Source: Waterburya agarophytonicola KI4
GTDB taxonomy: Bacteria; Cyanobacteriota; Cyanobacteriia; Cyanobacteriales; Xenococcaceae
NCBI RefSeq assembly: GCF_020640915.1
Contig: NZ_JADWDC010000025.1
Location: 1-59,760, forward strand
Length of the DNA stretch: 59,760 nt
Reading direction: 5' to 3'
A model generated the notes under the pieces. That model was not told the origin of the DNA. It was given only the letters and a program-made list of their open reading frames with translations, and searched no databases. Positions 38,775 through 47,973 of this stretch are shown one piece after another (the first letter of the stretch is position 1; every line of letters begins with the position of its first letter). The translations under genes and the position numbers were made by a program.

Positions 38775-40475
38775 TTATTTCTGAGCCATTTTATACATTT
38801 TTTCAGTCATCGCCATACTAGTTAAAGAACGGAGTAATAAAATAAACCAAAAAATCGCAAAACAAAACAATGCGATCGCGACACCTTTGAGTTGTCCGAC
38901 TAATAATACCGAGCCAGATAGCAAACTAAAACCCGATAAACAAGTATAAATTAAACTTTTAATTCCCAACTGAATTTGCTTTAACGAACGCTCGCTTTCA
39001 ACTGCCTTAACTTTGACTTGTAATTCCCCTAAATCTAATCTAGATTCGAGGCGCATAATTGATAGTTGGGTGCGGTTTGGTTGCTTAAATTTATATTGAA
39101 TAAAGTCTTTGGTTTGTTTGGCAAAAACTCCCAACATTCCCCCTTGTTGTTGAGAAAAAGCAATTTGTTTGAGAAAAGGTTGGGCTGCTGCGAGTAAATT
39201 GTATTGAGGATCTAAAGCCCGCGCAATACCATCGAGAGTAGTTAAAGACTTAACGATAAAAGTCATCTGAGGAGGAAGACGAAATGGCTGTTGTTCAAAA
39301 ATCGAATAAACTTCGTCGGTTATTTGTTCAAAGGCTCTAACGTCGACTGGTTTATCGCGAAATTCCTCTAGCATAAAGGCAATCATGCGCTTGACGGGAG
39401 TCATATCCGCCACGGGTTCGATTAAACCCATGTAAATAAGAGTTTCTACTACTTCATCGGTATCATTTTTTAAGACAGCAAAAAAGGTTTTTACCATTTG
39501 GTCTTTGGCAATAGTTTTGACTTCTGCCATCGTGCCAAAATCATAAAAAATAATATCTCCCCGTTGGCTGACTGCCATGTTGCCAGGATGGGGATCTGAT
39601 TGAAAAAAACCATCTTCTAAAAGCTGTTTCAAATAGCAGGTAATACCCAACTGAATCACTTCTTGAGTATCAATTTTATTAGCTTCTAATGCTAGGCGAT
39701 CGTCTATTTTTATTCCTGGTAAGTATTCTAAAGTTAAAATCTTAGAGGTAGTATATTGCCAATAAACTTTTGGCACATTTACCCTTTGATAACTTTGAAA
39801 ATTATCTCTAAAGCGATCGGCATTCTTCCCTTCATGAATATAGTCAATTTCTAAATATAAAAGTTCAAAAAATTCTCGATAGATTGCTTCTAAATTAAAT
39901 TTTCTAATACTTTTAATAAAACGATTCAGCCATCTCACCAAACGATGCAAAATCTCAAAATCAAGATTGAATAACTTCGCTAAACCAGGACGCTGAACTT
40001 TGACGACAACATCTTCTCCCGTATGCAATCTCGCTTTGTGAACCTGTCCCAAACTGGCTGCTGCAATGGGAGTGGGATTAAATTGGGCAAACAATATTGA
40101 AATCGGTTTACCCAATTCTTGCTCGATGGCAGCGATCGCCAAATCCGAACCAAAGGGCGGTACTCTGTCTTGTAATTGACTAAATTCTTCAATATATTCA
40201 ATGGGAATAAGATCGGCACGGGTAGATAAAGCCTGTCCGATTTTAATAAAGGTTGGCCCTAATTCCAAAATATTTTTAACCAACCATTTCGCCAAACGAT
40301 GTCTTCTACGAGAAGAATTATTGCCTAAATTTTTATCCCACCATAGAGAAAATATCAGTTTCAAAGTAATGCCAAAAATTTTCAACTGGCGTAAAAATGG
40401 CGAATAAGAAGAGCCACCTGGAGATAATCGAGGTAAACTTTGATTTACGAGCTTTTTGTTTTGAGGCCATTTCAT
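38775..40475 (-). CDS. ABC1/UbiB-family atypical kinase
   Basis: A 566-residue ABC1 (ADCK/UbiB) protein. The family's own motifs are present: the KxGQ motif in FIKIGQALSTRADLIP, the AAASLGQVHKARL Ala-rich loop that replaces the glycine-rich loop, VVVKVQRPGL with the ATP-binding Lys, FFQSDPHPGNMAV with the catalytic residues, and IIFYDFGTMAEV (DFG). Two transmembrane segments near the C-terminus (about residues 495-550, SLIYTCLSGFSLLSGSVLLVG and VAIALFCFAIFWFILLL) anchor it. In cyanobacteria and plastids these proteins sit at thylakoids or plastoglobules and affect prenylquinone metabolism. They act more as ATPases than as protein kinases. The particular substrate is not known. Confidence 0.92.
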   Translation of the reverse strand: MKWPQNKKLVNQSLPRLSPGGSSYSPFLRQLKIFGITLKLIFSLWWDKNLGNNSSRRRHRLAKWLVKNILELGPTFIKIGQALSTRADLIPIEYIEEFSQLQDRVPPFGSDLAIAAIEQELGKPISILFAQFNPTPIAAASLGQVHKARLHTGEDVVVKVQRPGLAKLFNLDFEILHRLVRWLNRFIKSIRKFNLEAIYREFFELLYLEIDYIHEGKNADRFRDNFQSYQRVNVPKVYWQYTTSKILTLEYLPGIKIDDRLALEANKIDTQEVIQLGITCYLKQLLEDGFFQSDPHPGNMAVSQRGDIIFYDFGTMAEVKTIAKDQMVKTFFAVLKNDTDEVVETLIYMGLIEPVADMTPVKRMIAFMLEEFRDKPVDVRAFEQITDEVYSIFEQQPFRLPPQMTFIVKSLTTLDGIARALDPQYNLLAAAQPFLKQIAFSQQQGGMLGVFAKQTKDFIQYKFKQPNRTQLSIMRLESRLDLGELQVKVKAVESERSLKQIQLGIKSLIYTCLSGFSLLSGSVLLVGQLKGVAIALFCFAIFWFILLLRSLTSMAMTEKMYKMAQK

Positions 40476-40568
40476 AAAAATATCAGAGAATCGATCTACT
40501 TGAGAATTGGATTAATTTAAAGCGATCGATTTCAGCCATCACCTATGATTAAATACTTTTCTACCAGA

Positions 40569-42548
40569 TTAACTAATTGCTGGTTGAAATTGGGGTAATT
40601 TAAGCACAAAAGTTGTGGCAAAGATCTCTGAATCGCAATCTAAAGGCTCGCTGGTAACATCAATTTTACCGTTTAGGTGTTCTACTAAATACTGTACCAA
40701 AGCTAGCCCTAAACCTGTTCCCGGTACGGCGCGGTCGGTAACTCCTTGTCCCCTTCTAAATTTATCAAAAATATGAGGTAGTTCTTCTGGAGTAATTCCC
40801 GCGCCAAGATTGGCAATTTTAATGACAATATTTTTGCCTTTTAATGTGGCTTGACTTTCGATGTTCAGCTCAATGATAGTATCGACTGCCGAATATTTAC
40901 CAGCGTTTAAAAGTAATTCATTGAGAATATGGGTCAAACTATCTACATCTGTATTAATTATCAGATCGGACTCAGAAATTTTAGTTTCTAGACTAATACC
41001 TTTATTTACGTGCCATTTCTCTTGAAAAGCTCGGGCTAAATTATCAATAGTGTGATTGAGATTGAGTTCTTGGGGAGTATAGGTTAGTTCTCCTGACTCT
41101 ACTTCTTGGAGAGTTAATAAGTCTTTGATTAAGCTATATTCTCGATTCCATTCTTGTTCTAAGATATTGAGATATTTCTCTTTCATATCGGGAGAAATCT
41201 GCGCTTGACGCAACATCATGATCGCCATTTTCATGCTGGTTAGAGGAGTTTTCAACTCATGACTCATACTGCTCATGAAATCATCTTTCAACTGATTTAA
41301 TTTCTGCAATCGTTCGATGTTGTGGCGCATTTTTTCTGAGAGTTTTGCCTGAACGTCGAGACTCCATTTTAATTGAGCGGTACGTTCTTCAACAATTGAC
41401 TGTACTTGATTCAAAGTTTGATGATGAACGATCGCCGTGCTAACTTGGACGCTGATCCAGTCGATCAAATCTAATTCATCTTCCGACCAAGAATGAAACG
41501 AGTCATGTTGTAAAACTAAAAATCCCCAAACTACGGCAGGAGATGTTTCGCTGTTCTTTTTGCCCATTAAAGGCATCATCAATAAAGCAGAACCCTTAGT
41601 TTGAATCGAATCGGGTATATTTTCAGCTACTAGATCGGGAAACTTGGTATCAGATTCAAAGCACAAATATTGCGGTGCAGTTTGCCAAGCCTGTTGACAA
41701 AGATCGGAATGACTAAAACTGAAAAACTTTTTAGTCTGAGAATCCAAACTATCCCTCTCAGCCGAATATTCACAAGCAATTTCTACTGTTCCCCGAATAG
41801 ATTTATTCCCGCGTCGATTTTTGGCTTGTAGAGGATTTTGATATTTCAACATTAAAACCATTCCCCGATCTAACTGCAAAGTATTGCAGATCTGGGTCAA
41901 ACAATTTTTAAATAACAAGTCAGGATGAGAAATATGAGCGATCTCTCGACTCAAATTTCTTAGTAAAGACTGATGTTTATTTTTAGTACGTGCTTGTTGT
42001 TGGAGTTTAGTTTGAGAAATTGCGATCGCCATTGAATCTGAAATGTGGGTTAATATTTCTTGTTCGGAGTTAGTCCATTGAGCAGCGCTAGACTTGAATA
42101 ATAAGATTAAACCGTTAATTTGATACTGAGTTTGAGTTTCTACTCCCAGCAATGTTTGAGTGGGAAATCTTTCTGAGAGTAGGTTTTGGACTTGACTGAG
42201 AACGCCATCAATTAAGGATAAATTTGTTAAGTAATCTATAACCTCCTTTGGAAGTAACCCAGAATCTTGTTCTTTGCACCAATAATTAATTTTATTGGGT
42301 TGATTATCTGTAGCGGATACTATCACACAGATATCCGCCGACAATAAGTTGCCAACTTGACTTGCCACATCTGACAAAATACGATCGCAATTCTGACTTT
42401 TTAAAATAATTTGCAGAATATTGCTAACCATCTGCTCAATCTGGATTGAGTGTTGCATGGTGCTAGACGAATCTCGCTGTTCCATAGTCAGATTGGGGAT
42501 TACGGCTGGTGACGATTGAAAAAAATACCTATTGGGTTGATTCATCAC
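40569..42548 (-). CDS. GAF-domain sensor histidine kinase
   Basis: A 659-residue soluble kinase with two GAF domains (about residues 40-185 and 195-380), a coiled linker, a HisKA dimerisation domain with the phospho-His H430 in SSMSHELKTPLTSM, and an intact HATPase domain. The N box (HILNELLLNAGKY), G1 (NLGAGI), F box (HIFDKFRRG) and G2 (GTGLGLALVQYL) are all visible. No transmembrane segment, no receiver domain and no DXCF/CH bilin motif in the GAF domains were seen, so the signal is unknown. The gene has no adjacent response regulator. A start at residue 22 (MEQRDSSS) is also possible. Confidence 0.9.
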   Translation of the reverse strand: MMNQPNRYFFQSSPAVIPNLTMEQRDSSSTMQHSIQIEQMVSNILQIILKSQNCDRILSDVASQVGNLLSADICVIVSATDNQPNKINYWCKEQDSGLLPKEVIDYLTNLSLIDGVLSQVQNLLSERFPTQTLLGVETQTQYQINGLILLFKSSAAQWTNSEQEILTHISDSMAIAISQTKLQQQARTKNKHQSLLRNLSREIAHISHPDLLFKNCLTQICNTLQLDRGMVLMLKYQNPLQAKNRRGNKSIRGTVEIACEYSAERDSLDSQTKKFFSFSHSDLCQQAWQTAPQYLCFESDTKFPDLVAENIPDSIQTKGSALLMMPLMGKKNSETSPAVVWGFLVLQHDSFHSWSEDELDLIDWISVQVSTAIVHHQTLNQVQSIVEERTAQLKWSLDVQAKLSEKMRHNIERLQKLNQLKDDFMSSMSHELKTPLTSMKMAIMMLRQAQISPDMKEKYLNILEQEWNREYSLIKDLLTLQEVESGELTYTPQELNLNHTIDNLARAFQEKWHVNKGISLETKISESDLIINTDVDSLTHILNELLLNAGKYSAVDTIIELNIESQATLKGKNIVIKIANLGAGITPEELPHIFDKFRRGQGVTDRAVPGTGLGLALVQYLVEHLNGKIDVTSEPLDCDSEIFATTFVLKLPQFQPAIS

Positions 42549-42780
42549 AAATTTTATGACTTATTCCCTGCTAAAGAGGAAATAAGGATTGCCTCTTTAG
42601 CAGTCCAAAACTTTTTCTCTTCAGAATTAGCATTCCCATTTTTAATATTTTTTTACCAGGGTAATGGTTTTTCTGACAAAATGCTTTCTAGTTTTCGGTC
42701 AAAAATAAGGAGCGATAATTCATAATTGGTGCGATCAATTAATTGATTAAATAACTGCATTTTAGGATTACTTATAATAA
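42549..42780. other. 232-base spacer, nothing recognised
   Basis: It lies between thiL and the histidine kinase gene on the minus strand. I looked for a TPP riboswitch and saw none. No small gene or strong hairpin. Confidence 0.35.
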
Positions 42781-43782
42781 TCAAAAATGTCTAAATCCTT
42801 TATTTATATTTAATGTTTTTTCGAGATCTGGAGATTCCTGTAGAGCAATTTTGATTTCTTTGCCATCAGTGATTTTACCGATAATTTTGGCATCATTTCC
42901 CAATTTTTCAACTAATAATAAAGCATGATTTTGAGGAAGGCATAAAACCAATTCAAAATCTTCTCCTCCATAGAGCAAATACTCTTGGGCTTGTTCTAAT
43001 CCTACTAATTTTATTAATCCCGAAAAAACTTTTAAATTAGTCAGATTAATTATTGCTCCCACATTACTATTTTCACATATTTGAATAACAGCATCTGCTA
43101 GTCCATCACTACTATCCATTCCCGCAATTGCAATACTATCGGGAATTTGAGTTAAATACGGTAGGACATCTAATCTAGGTAAGGGTCTTTGATGCGCTTT
43201 AATTAACCTTTGAAATTCGATTGGCTCTAAATTATTTTCCTGGTTGGGATGGAGTAATAACTCCAATCCGCCACGAGACAAACCATGCAAGCCAGTAACC
43301 AAGATCGCATCTCCAGGGCGTGCAGAGGAACGAAGCAGGGCTTTTTGAGGGCTTACTTCCCCAAAAGCAGTAATAGCGATAGTAGTAACAGTAGAACGGC
43401 AGATATCCCCACCGACAAGGGGTGTGGGATATAAATTTAAACAGCCATCAATCCCCCGATAAATTTCTTCTACCCAATCGACCTCTTTATCTCCTGGCAA
43501 AGATAAACCGACAGTAATTCCTAAAGGAGTCGCCCCCATAGCAGCCAAATCCGATAAATTAGCAGCTGTAGCGCGCCAACCCACATCGTATGGAGAGGTA
43601 GTGCGATCGCTAAAATGAACTCCATCCACCAAGACATCCGTAGTAACCACCAGAGATTTATGGGGATCGGTAGTTAAAATTGCCCCATCATCTCCTACTA
43701 CATCTACTGGACAATAACGTTGCAACCTTTCTAATAAACCCCGTTCTCCCAAATCTTTAACTAAAAGAGATTTATCGCCCAT
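42781..43782 (-). CDS. thiL: ThiL, thiamine-monophosphate kinase
   Basis: A 333-residue enzyme that phosphorylates thiamine monophosphate to thiamine diphosphate, the active cofactor. It belongs to the PurM/ThiL fold. Seen: GDDGAILTTDPHKSLVVTTDVLVDGVHF with the metal-binding Asp cluster; GWRATAANLSDLAAMGATPLG; the LVGGDICRS loop; and AGMDSSDGLADAV. The C-terminal GGEDFELVLCLP is characteristic. It lies 70 bases downstream of the cyclophilin gene; a strong hairpin between them may limit read-through. Confidence 0.94.
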   Translation of the reverse strand: MGDKSLLVKDLGERGLLERLQRYCPVDVVGDDGAILTTDPHKSLVVTTDVLVDGVHFSDRTTSPYDVGWRATAANLSDLAAMGATPLGITVGLSLPGDKEVDWVEEIYRGIDGCLNLYPTPLVGGDICRSTVTTIAITAFGEVSPQKALLRSSARPGDAILVTGLHGLSRGGLELLLHPNQENNLEPIEFQRLIKAHQRPLPRLDVLPYLTQIPDSIAIAGMDSSDGLADAVIQICENSNVGAIINLTNLKVFSGLIKLVGLEQAQEYLLYGGEDFELVLCLPQNHALLLVEKLGNDAKIIGKITDGKEIKIALQESPDLEKTLNINKGFRHF

Positions 43783-43804
43783 TTTCTTGGCTTGTAGTTT
43801 TTAG

Positions 43805-43833
43805 GGTGGGCAACTAATTGAGTATTGCCCACC
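43805..43833. repeat. Perfect 9-base inverted repeat between cyclophilin and thiL genes
   Basis: Arms GGTGGGCAA (43805-43813) and TTGCCCACC (43825-43833) with an 11-base loop. On either strand it lacks a good U-tract, so it is not a clean intrinsic terminator. It may slow polymerase, stabilise the upstream mRNA end, or be a REP-like repeat; GCCCACCC fragments also occur near 21150 and 21183. Confidence 0.6.
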
Positions 43834-43851
43834 ATCAGTAATCAGTAATGA

Positions 43852-44973
43852 CTAACTTGGTTCTTGCAAATTATCAATTCCATCGACTACCTTGGCAGAA
43901 ATAATGCGATCGCCCGCAGTTAATTCTTCTAAGACTTCTTTACCTTCAATTAAATAACCAAAGACAGAATAACGACCGTCCATTAAGTTATAACCAGGAG
44001 GAGTAATTTCTGTATCAAATTTAAAGAAGAAAAATTGTGAAGATCCTCCATTAGGATCGTCAGCAGGACGGGCTAAAGCCATTGCACCATAAGCATTAAA
44101 CGGAATTGCAGGTACATCCAAATAACGACCCAGTTCTTCTAAAGTTTCGCCATAAACGGGCAGATCGTCGCCTTTTACTAGCACTTCCATGGGAATAGCT
44201 CGATATTCCTTAGTTTTAGGATCGATGAAACCATCAGCTTCTCCAGGGGGATCGCCAGCTTGCAGGATATAGAAGTCTTCAGCACGATTGAAGTCCAAGC
44301 CATCATAGAAGCCACGATTGACTAAATCGATAAAATTACCACCATTAATGGGCGCGCTATAACCATCAACGACCACAGTCAGATCTCCCTTATTGGTTTT
44401 CATCTCTACTGTAGCTCGACCCAAAAGTTGTGGTAGATAGCTATATTCCTCTGGTACTTCAAAAGGAAAATCAGTCACCATCAACTGTTCGAGATCGCCG
44501 ACTAGATCGAGTAGTTCTCTTCTTTTAAGGTAAGTACCTTCGCGGTCTTTATTGTCGATAATTTCTCGGATTTCTTCAATTCCTTCAGTCAAGCGTTGTA
44601 TTAGGACTTCTGCTTGAGGTTGACTATCTTCGGGAATACTGGCTAAAAGTTTATCACGACCATAACCCAAGACAGAATTTGCCTCGTTGAGATCTTTACC
44701 GATATTTTTCCAACGTTTGCCCCGCAGTTGATTGGAAATATCTTCTAAGCTTTTTTGAAGTTTTCTAACAGAATCGTTTTCTATTGGTAACGAATATTGA
44801 AGAATAGCTCTAGGGTCAGTAACAGCATCTCCTTGAGCTAGAATAGCCGATGCTTGAGGTTGCCAACCTAATAAGCTACTAGTAAAAATTGTCAAAGCTA
44901 TGACCGAGGTTAAAGCTCGGTTAGCTAACCAAAGCTGGCATCGTTTTAAAAGTATATTTTTTTTCGTATTCAT
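43852..44973 (-). CDS. Exported cyclophilin-type prolyl isomerase, CYP38/TLP40-like
   Basis: A 373-residue lumenal or periplasmic protein. It has a signal peptide (ALTSVIALTIFTSSLLG, cleavage near QASA), a helical N-terminal domain (about residues 50-180) and a C-terminal cyclophilin domain beginning at VEMKTNKGDLTVVVDGYSAP. In the active-site region the usual FHRVI is FNRAEDFYILQAGDP: the catalytic Arg is kept but the flanking residues are not. Plant CYP38, a close relative in layout, has little prolyl isomerase activity and acts in photosystem II assembly. A role in assembling thylakoid complexes is therefore a fair inference. thiL follows on the same strand. Confidence 0.9.
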   Translation of the reverse strand: MNTKKNILLKRCQLWLANRALTSVIALTIFTSSLLGWQPQASAILAQGDAVTDPRAILQYSLPIENDSVRKLQKSLEDISNQLRGKRWKNIGKDLNEANSVLGYGRDKLLASIPEDSQPQAEVLIQRLTEGIEEIREIIDNKDREGTYLKRRELLDLVGDLEQLMVTDFPFEVPEEYSYLPQLLGRATVEMKTNKGDLTVVVDGYSAPINGGNFIDLVNRGFYDGLDFNRAEDFYILQAGDPPGEADGFIDPKTKEYRAIPMEVLVKGDDLPVYGETLEELGRYLDVPAIPFNAYGAMALARPADDPNGGSSQFFFFKFDTEITPPGYNLMDGRYSVFGYLIEGKEVLEELTAGDRIISAKVVDGIDNLQEPS

Positions 44974-45183
44974 AAATTGTATCCCGATCGCAGTGCGGAC
45001 GGAGAAATAACCAAACCTACTAAGGTGTATGTTCTTAGTATTCGCTCTCTCTTGTCAACATTTCCTTACCACTAAAGACCATAAATTCTTGACTTGTAAA
45101 AGATGCAAAACTTGGCACTTTTTCGGTGCAGCCCTCATCAGGTACAATTAAATGTCGATCTCTAAGCACATATTTTTAGCTTC
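44974..45183. promoter_or_regulatory. Divergent spacer between cyclophilin gene and efp
   Basis: 210 bases hold both promoters. A TACAAT hexamer at about 45141, some 40 bases before the efp ATG, is a fair -10 candidate for efp; the -35 is not clear. Confidence 0.4.
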
Positions 45184-45744
45184 ATGATTTCTAGTAATGA
45201 CTTTCGCACAGGGGTTACTGTCGAGCTTGATGGCTCTGTTTGGCGAGTAGTAGAGTTCCTTCACGTAAAACCAGGTAAGGGTTCTGCTTTCGTGAGAACA
45301 AAACTCAAAAATGTCCAGTCAGGAAACACAGTAGAAAAAACTTTCCGCGCTGGTGAAACTGTACCCCAGGCAAATTTGGAAAAGCGTAATATGCAGTATA
45401 CCTATAAAGACGGCGATGAATATGTCTTTATGGATATGCAAACCTATGAAGAGACTCGTATGAATATTGAGAGTTTAGGCGATCGTACTAATTTTCTTAA
45501 GGAAGAAATGGAAGTCAACGTCATCTTTTGGGATGAGAGAGTTTTAGAAGTAGAACTACCTACTTCGGTAGTTTTAGAAATTACCGATACCGATCCTGGA
45601 GTCAAAGGCGATACTGCTACGGGAGGAACTAAACCCGCTACTGTGGAAACTGGAGCGCAGGTAATGGTTCCTTTGTTTATTTCCATTGGTGAAAAAATTA
45701 AAGTTGATACTCGTGACGGTTCTTATTTAGGTAGAGAAAATTGA
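45184..45744 (+). CDS. efp: Translation elongation factor P
   Basis: A 186-residue EF-P that relieves ribosome stalling at polyproline stretches by entering between the E and P sites. It has the three-domain layout: the KOW-like domain I, with the tip loop [15 protein letters not shown] holding the Lys modified in E. coli; domain II ([11 protein letters not shown]); and domain III ([20 protein letters not shown], signature region). The last residues [15 protein letters not shown] are the usual end. It lies directly upstream of accB, an efp-accB pairing conserved in many cyanobacteria and other bacteria. Confidence 0.96.
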   Translation: MISSNDFRTGVTVELDGSVWRVVEFLHVKPGKGSAFVRTKLKNVQSGNTVEKTFRAGETVPQANLEKRNMQYTYKDGDEYVFMDMQTYEETRMNIESLGDRTNFLKEEMEVNVIFWDERVLEVELPTSVVLEITDTDPGVKGDTATGGTKPATVETGAQVMVPLFISIGEKIKVDTRDGSYLGREN

Positions 45745-45856
45745 CCGCTAATTTCTACTCTGTTTAAATCAATCACTCCCTCTCTATGATAAATGTCATC
45801 GGACATAACTATCTTAGAGAGATTTTAAAATTACTAGAATTACGGTTGTATAGTTT

Positions 45857-46354
45857 GTGTCTATAAATTTCCAAGAACTCCAGGACTTGCTAGGGGCGAT
45901 CTCTCAAACCGACATCACGGAGTTGATTCTCAAAAATGATGATTTTGAATTAACTGTACGCAAGGAAACAGGAGTAGTTGCTGTTCCACAATTGACAACA
46001 TCGACTACTCCAACCGTTGTGGAAACAACTGTTCCCACAGCAGTACAGACTCCCGTAGCGGTGACTAACGAACCCCCCGAATCGACCTCGACTCCAGCAG
46101 TTGATGATAGAAAATGGGTAGATATTACTTCTCCCATGGTCGGAACATTTTATTCTGCTCCAGCTCCAGACGAAGACCCTTTTGTCGCAGTTGGCGATCG
46201 CATTAACAAAGGCGATACTGTATGTATCATTGAAGCAATGAAGTTGATGAATGAAATTGAGGGAGAAGTGGTGGGACAAATTATGGAAATCTCAGTAGAA
46301 AATGGCGAACCAGTTGAGTTCGGACAAGTTTTGATGAGAATTAATCCTGCCTGA
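45857..46354 (+). CDS. accB: AccB, biotin carboxyl carrier protein
   Basis: A 165-residue subunit of acetyl-CoA carboxylase starting at a GTG 112 bases after efp. The N-terminal segment FQELQDLLGAISQTDITELILKN is the family's dimerisation part. A flexible linker rich in Thr, Val and Pro (residues 40-85) follows, then the biotinyl domain SPMVGTFYSAPAPDEDPFV with the biotin-accepting Lys in EAMKLMNEIEGE. It ends VEFGQVLMRINPA. It carries the carboxyl group between AccC and the AccA/AccD pair. Confidence 0.96.
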   Translation: MSINFQELQDLLGAISQTDITELILKNDDFELTVRKETGVVAVPQLTTSTTPTVVETTVPTAVQTPVAVTNEPPESTSTPAVDDRKWVDITSPMVGTFYSAPAPDEDPFVAVGDRINKGDTVCIIEAMKLMNEIEGEVVGQIMEISVENGEPVEFGQVLMRINPA

Positions 46355-46386
46355 CACTTCATAGCCAAAAACCAGATAAATAACTA

Positions 46387-47223
46387 ATGGAAGTTCTGAC
46401 AATTGTATTATCGGGATTGTTGTCTTTAGCATCTAGTGGAGGCATAATTGCCGATAGCGTTGCAGCTAGTAGAATTCGCTCTCAGATAATTAGTTTGGAG
46501 GAGCAAAAAATTAGGATAGACAATAGCCCTAATTATGCAGTTGCTGGAGGAAAACTACAAAAAGTTAGAATTGCTACCAGGGGTTCAAAAATCAAGCCCG
46601 ATCTGAGAATAGAAGCCTTGGAGTTGGAAACAGATCGAGTAGACCTCAATCTCAAACGATTAAATCTCGACAGTATTGATGAATTAAGGCGATCATTAAA
46701 TCGACCCTTCCAAGGTGCGGTGAGACTGGTTTTAACTGAAGTCGATCTCAATCGTGCCTTAAAATCCCCCTTAATTTTAGATAGAATCCAAAAAATTCTC
46801 AATCGTCTCATCATCAGTAAAGCTGGTTCTACCAACATTGCCTATAAGTTACTCGATCTTAAGTTGGAATTACGTCCCCAAAATCGACTGGGAGTAAAAT
46901 TTAAACTGAGTAGATCCCGTAGTGCTTTTGAAACCGATCGCCATTCTGGAACTTCGAGATCTAGAGAATTGGTCATGGAGTTGGAGTTAGGAGTTCGGGT
47001 TGTTAATGGTAAGACGATTGCCTTGATAGAACCTCAGGGTACTGTTAACGGTCGTCCTATGTCCCCTCGCTTATTAAACGGTTTTGCCATCGGCATTAGC
47101 GATCGCCTAGATTTAGGTTCGTTGTCACGAGACGGAATTTTAGCGCGTATCTTACAATTAGAGATCGATGAGGACAAAGTAGAGTTGGCTAGTTTTTTTA
47201 AACTGGAAACAAAAAACCCTTGA
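46387..47223 (+). CDS. DUF2993 (LmeA-like) protein
   Basis: A 278-residue protein with a hydrophobic N-terminus (signal peptide or anchor, LTIVLSGLLSLASSGGIIA) and a beta-rich DUF2993 domain with regular strands (RIRSQIISLEEQKIRIDN, QGAVRLVLTEVDLNRALKS, VMELELGVRVVNGKTIALIE, RDGILARILQLEIDEDKVEL). The fold is related to lipid-binding TULIP or LmeA-type proteins of actinobacteria; the cyanobacterial function is unknown. It starts 33 bases after accB on the same strand, so it may be read from the same transcript. Confidence 0.82.
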   Translation: MEVLTIVLSGLLSLASSGGIIADSVAASRIRSQIISLEEQKIRIDNSPNYAVAGGKLQKVRIATRGSKIKPDLRIEALELETDRVDLNLKRLNLDSIDELRRSLNRPFQGAVRLVLTEVDLNRALKSPLILDRIQKILNRLIISKAGSTNIAYKLLDLKLELRPQNRLGVKFKLSRSRSAFETDRHSGTSRSRELVMELELGVRVVNGKTIALIEPQGTVNGRPMSPRLLNGFAIGISDRLDLGSLSRDGILARILQLEIDEDKVELASFFKLETKNP

Positions 47224-47315
47224 TTGTCTTCACAGTAGATTAAAGAAGTATTAATTTATTAAGACTTTTTATTTTTATTTCTCTACCTAATTTTTCTTAA
47301 GCAGGAGCATAATCC

Positions 47316-47939
47316 ATGCAGGATAATAACAAAAATCGTTTTTCCATTCCTGTAGTAGCAGCAATTACAGGACTCATCTTGGCTGCGGGAGGCGGTGCTG
47401 CTTGGTGGGCAAAATCATCTCTCAACGACCCACCTCAGGTAACTCAGTCCGATCCTTCTCCTATAGTTCAAGAAGATCTTCCCACTGTACCCAAACCGAT
47501 TACCCAAGACAAAGTAGTTGAGGTCTATTGGCTCAATCCGAGCGATGATAGCGTTAAATTGGCTGCCAATACCATGACTTTTCAGAAGTCGATTAAATCC
47601 GAGCGCGTCTTGGAAACAGCATTAGAAACTCTTTTGACCAATCCACCTGAAGATTCGGCTCACACTACAGCTATTCCTCCAGGGACTAAGTTATTGGGAG
47701 TCACCATAGACGATAGAGGAATTAAGCTAAATCTATCTAAAGAATTTGCCAGTGGTGGTGGAAGTGCTTCTATGACCAGCAGATTGGCACAGGTTATTTA
47801 TACCGCTACCAGTTCTAGCAATGGCGATCGCGTTTGGATTAACATCGAAGGTAAGCCATTGGAAAAGCTTGGAGAAGAAGGATTGATAATTAATCAACCA
47901 ATGACTAGAGAGGATTTTAAGAATAACTTTACCCTCTAA
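47316..47939 (+). CDS. GerMN-domain protein
   Basis: A 207-residue protein with one N-terminal transmembrane segment (IPVVAAITGLILAAGGGAAWW) and a short Pro/Gln-rich linker. A GerMN domain (about residues 65-205) follows: KVVEVYWLNPSDDSVKLAA, LETALETLLTNPPED, GTKLLGVTIDDRGIKLNLSKEF and ARVQVIYTATS-like strands ending in GEEGLIINQPMTREDF. GerMN domains occur in spore-germination and lipoprotein LpqB proteins. In cyanobacteria their role is unknown; they are presumed to act at the cell envelope. It lies 92 bases after the DUF2993 gene, same strand. Confidence 0.86.
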   Translation: MQDNNKNRFSIPVVAAITGLILAAGGGAAWWAKSSLNDPPQVTQSDPSPIVQEDLPTVPKPITQDKVVEVYWLNPSDDSVKLAANTMTFQKSIKSERVLETALETLLTNPPEDSAHTTAIPPGTKLLGVTIDDRGIKLNLSKEFASGGGSASMTSRLAQVIYTATSSSNGDRVWINIEGKPLEKLGEEGLIINQPMTREDFKNNFTL

Positions 47940-47973
47940 GTTATCAGTTATTAAATAAAAGATTTTATAGTCT

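Noticed and set aside
42549-42780. TPP riboswitch near thiL
   Set aside because: No CTGAGA motif with its paired partner, and the position is downstream of thiL, not in its leader.
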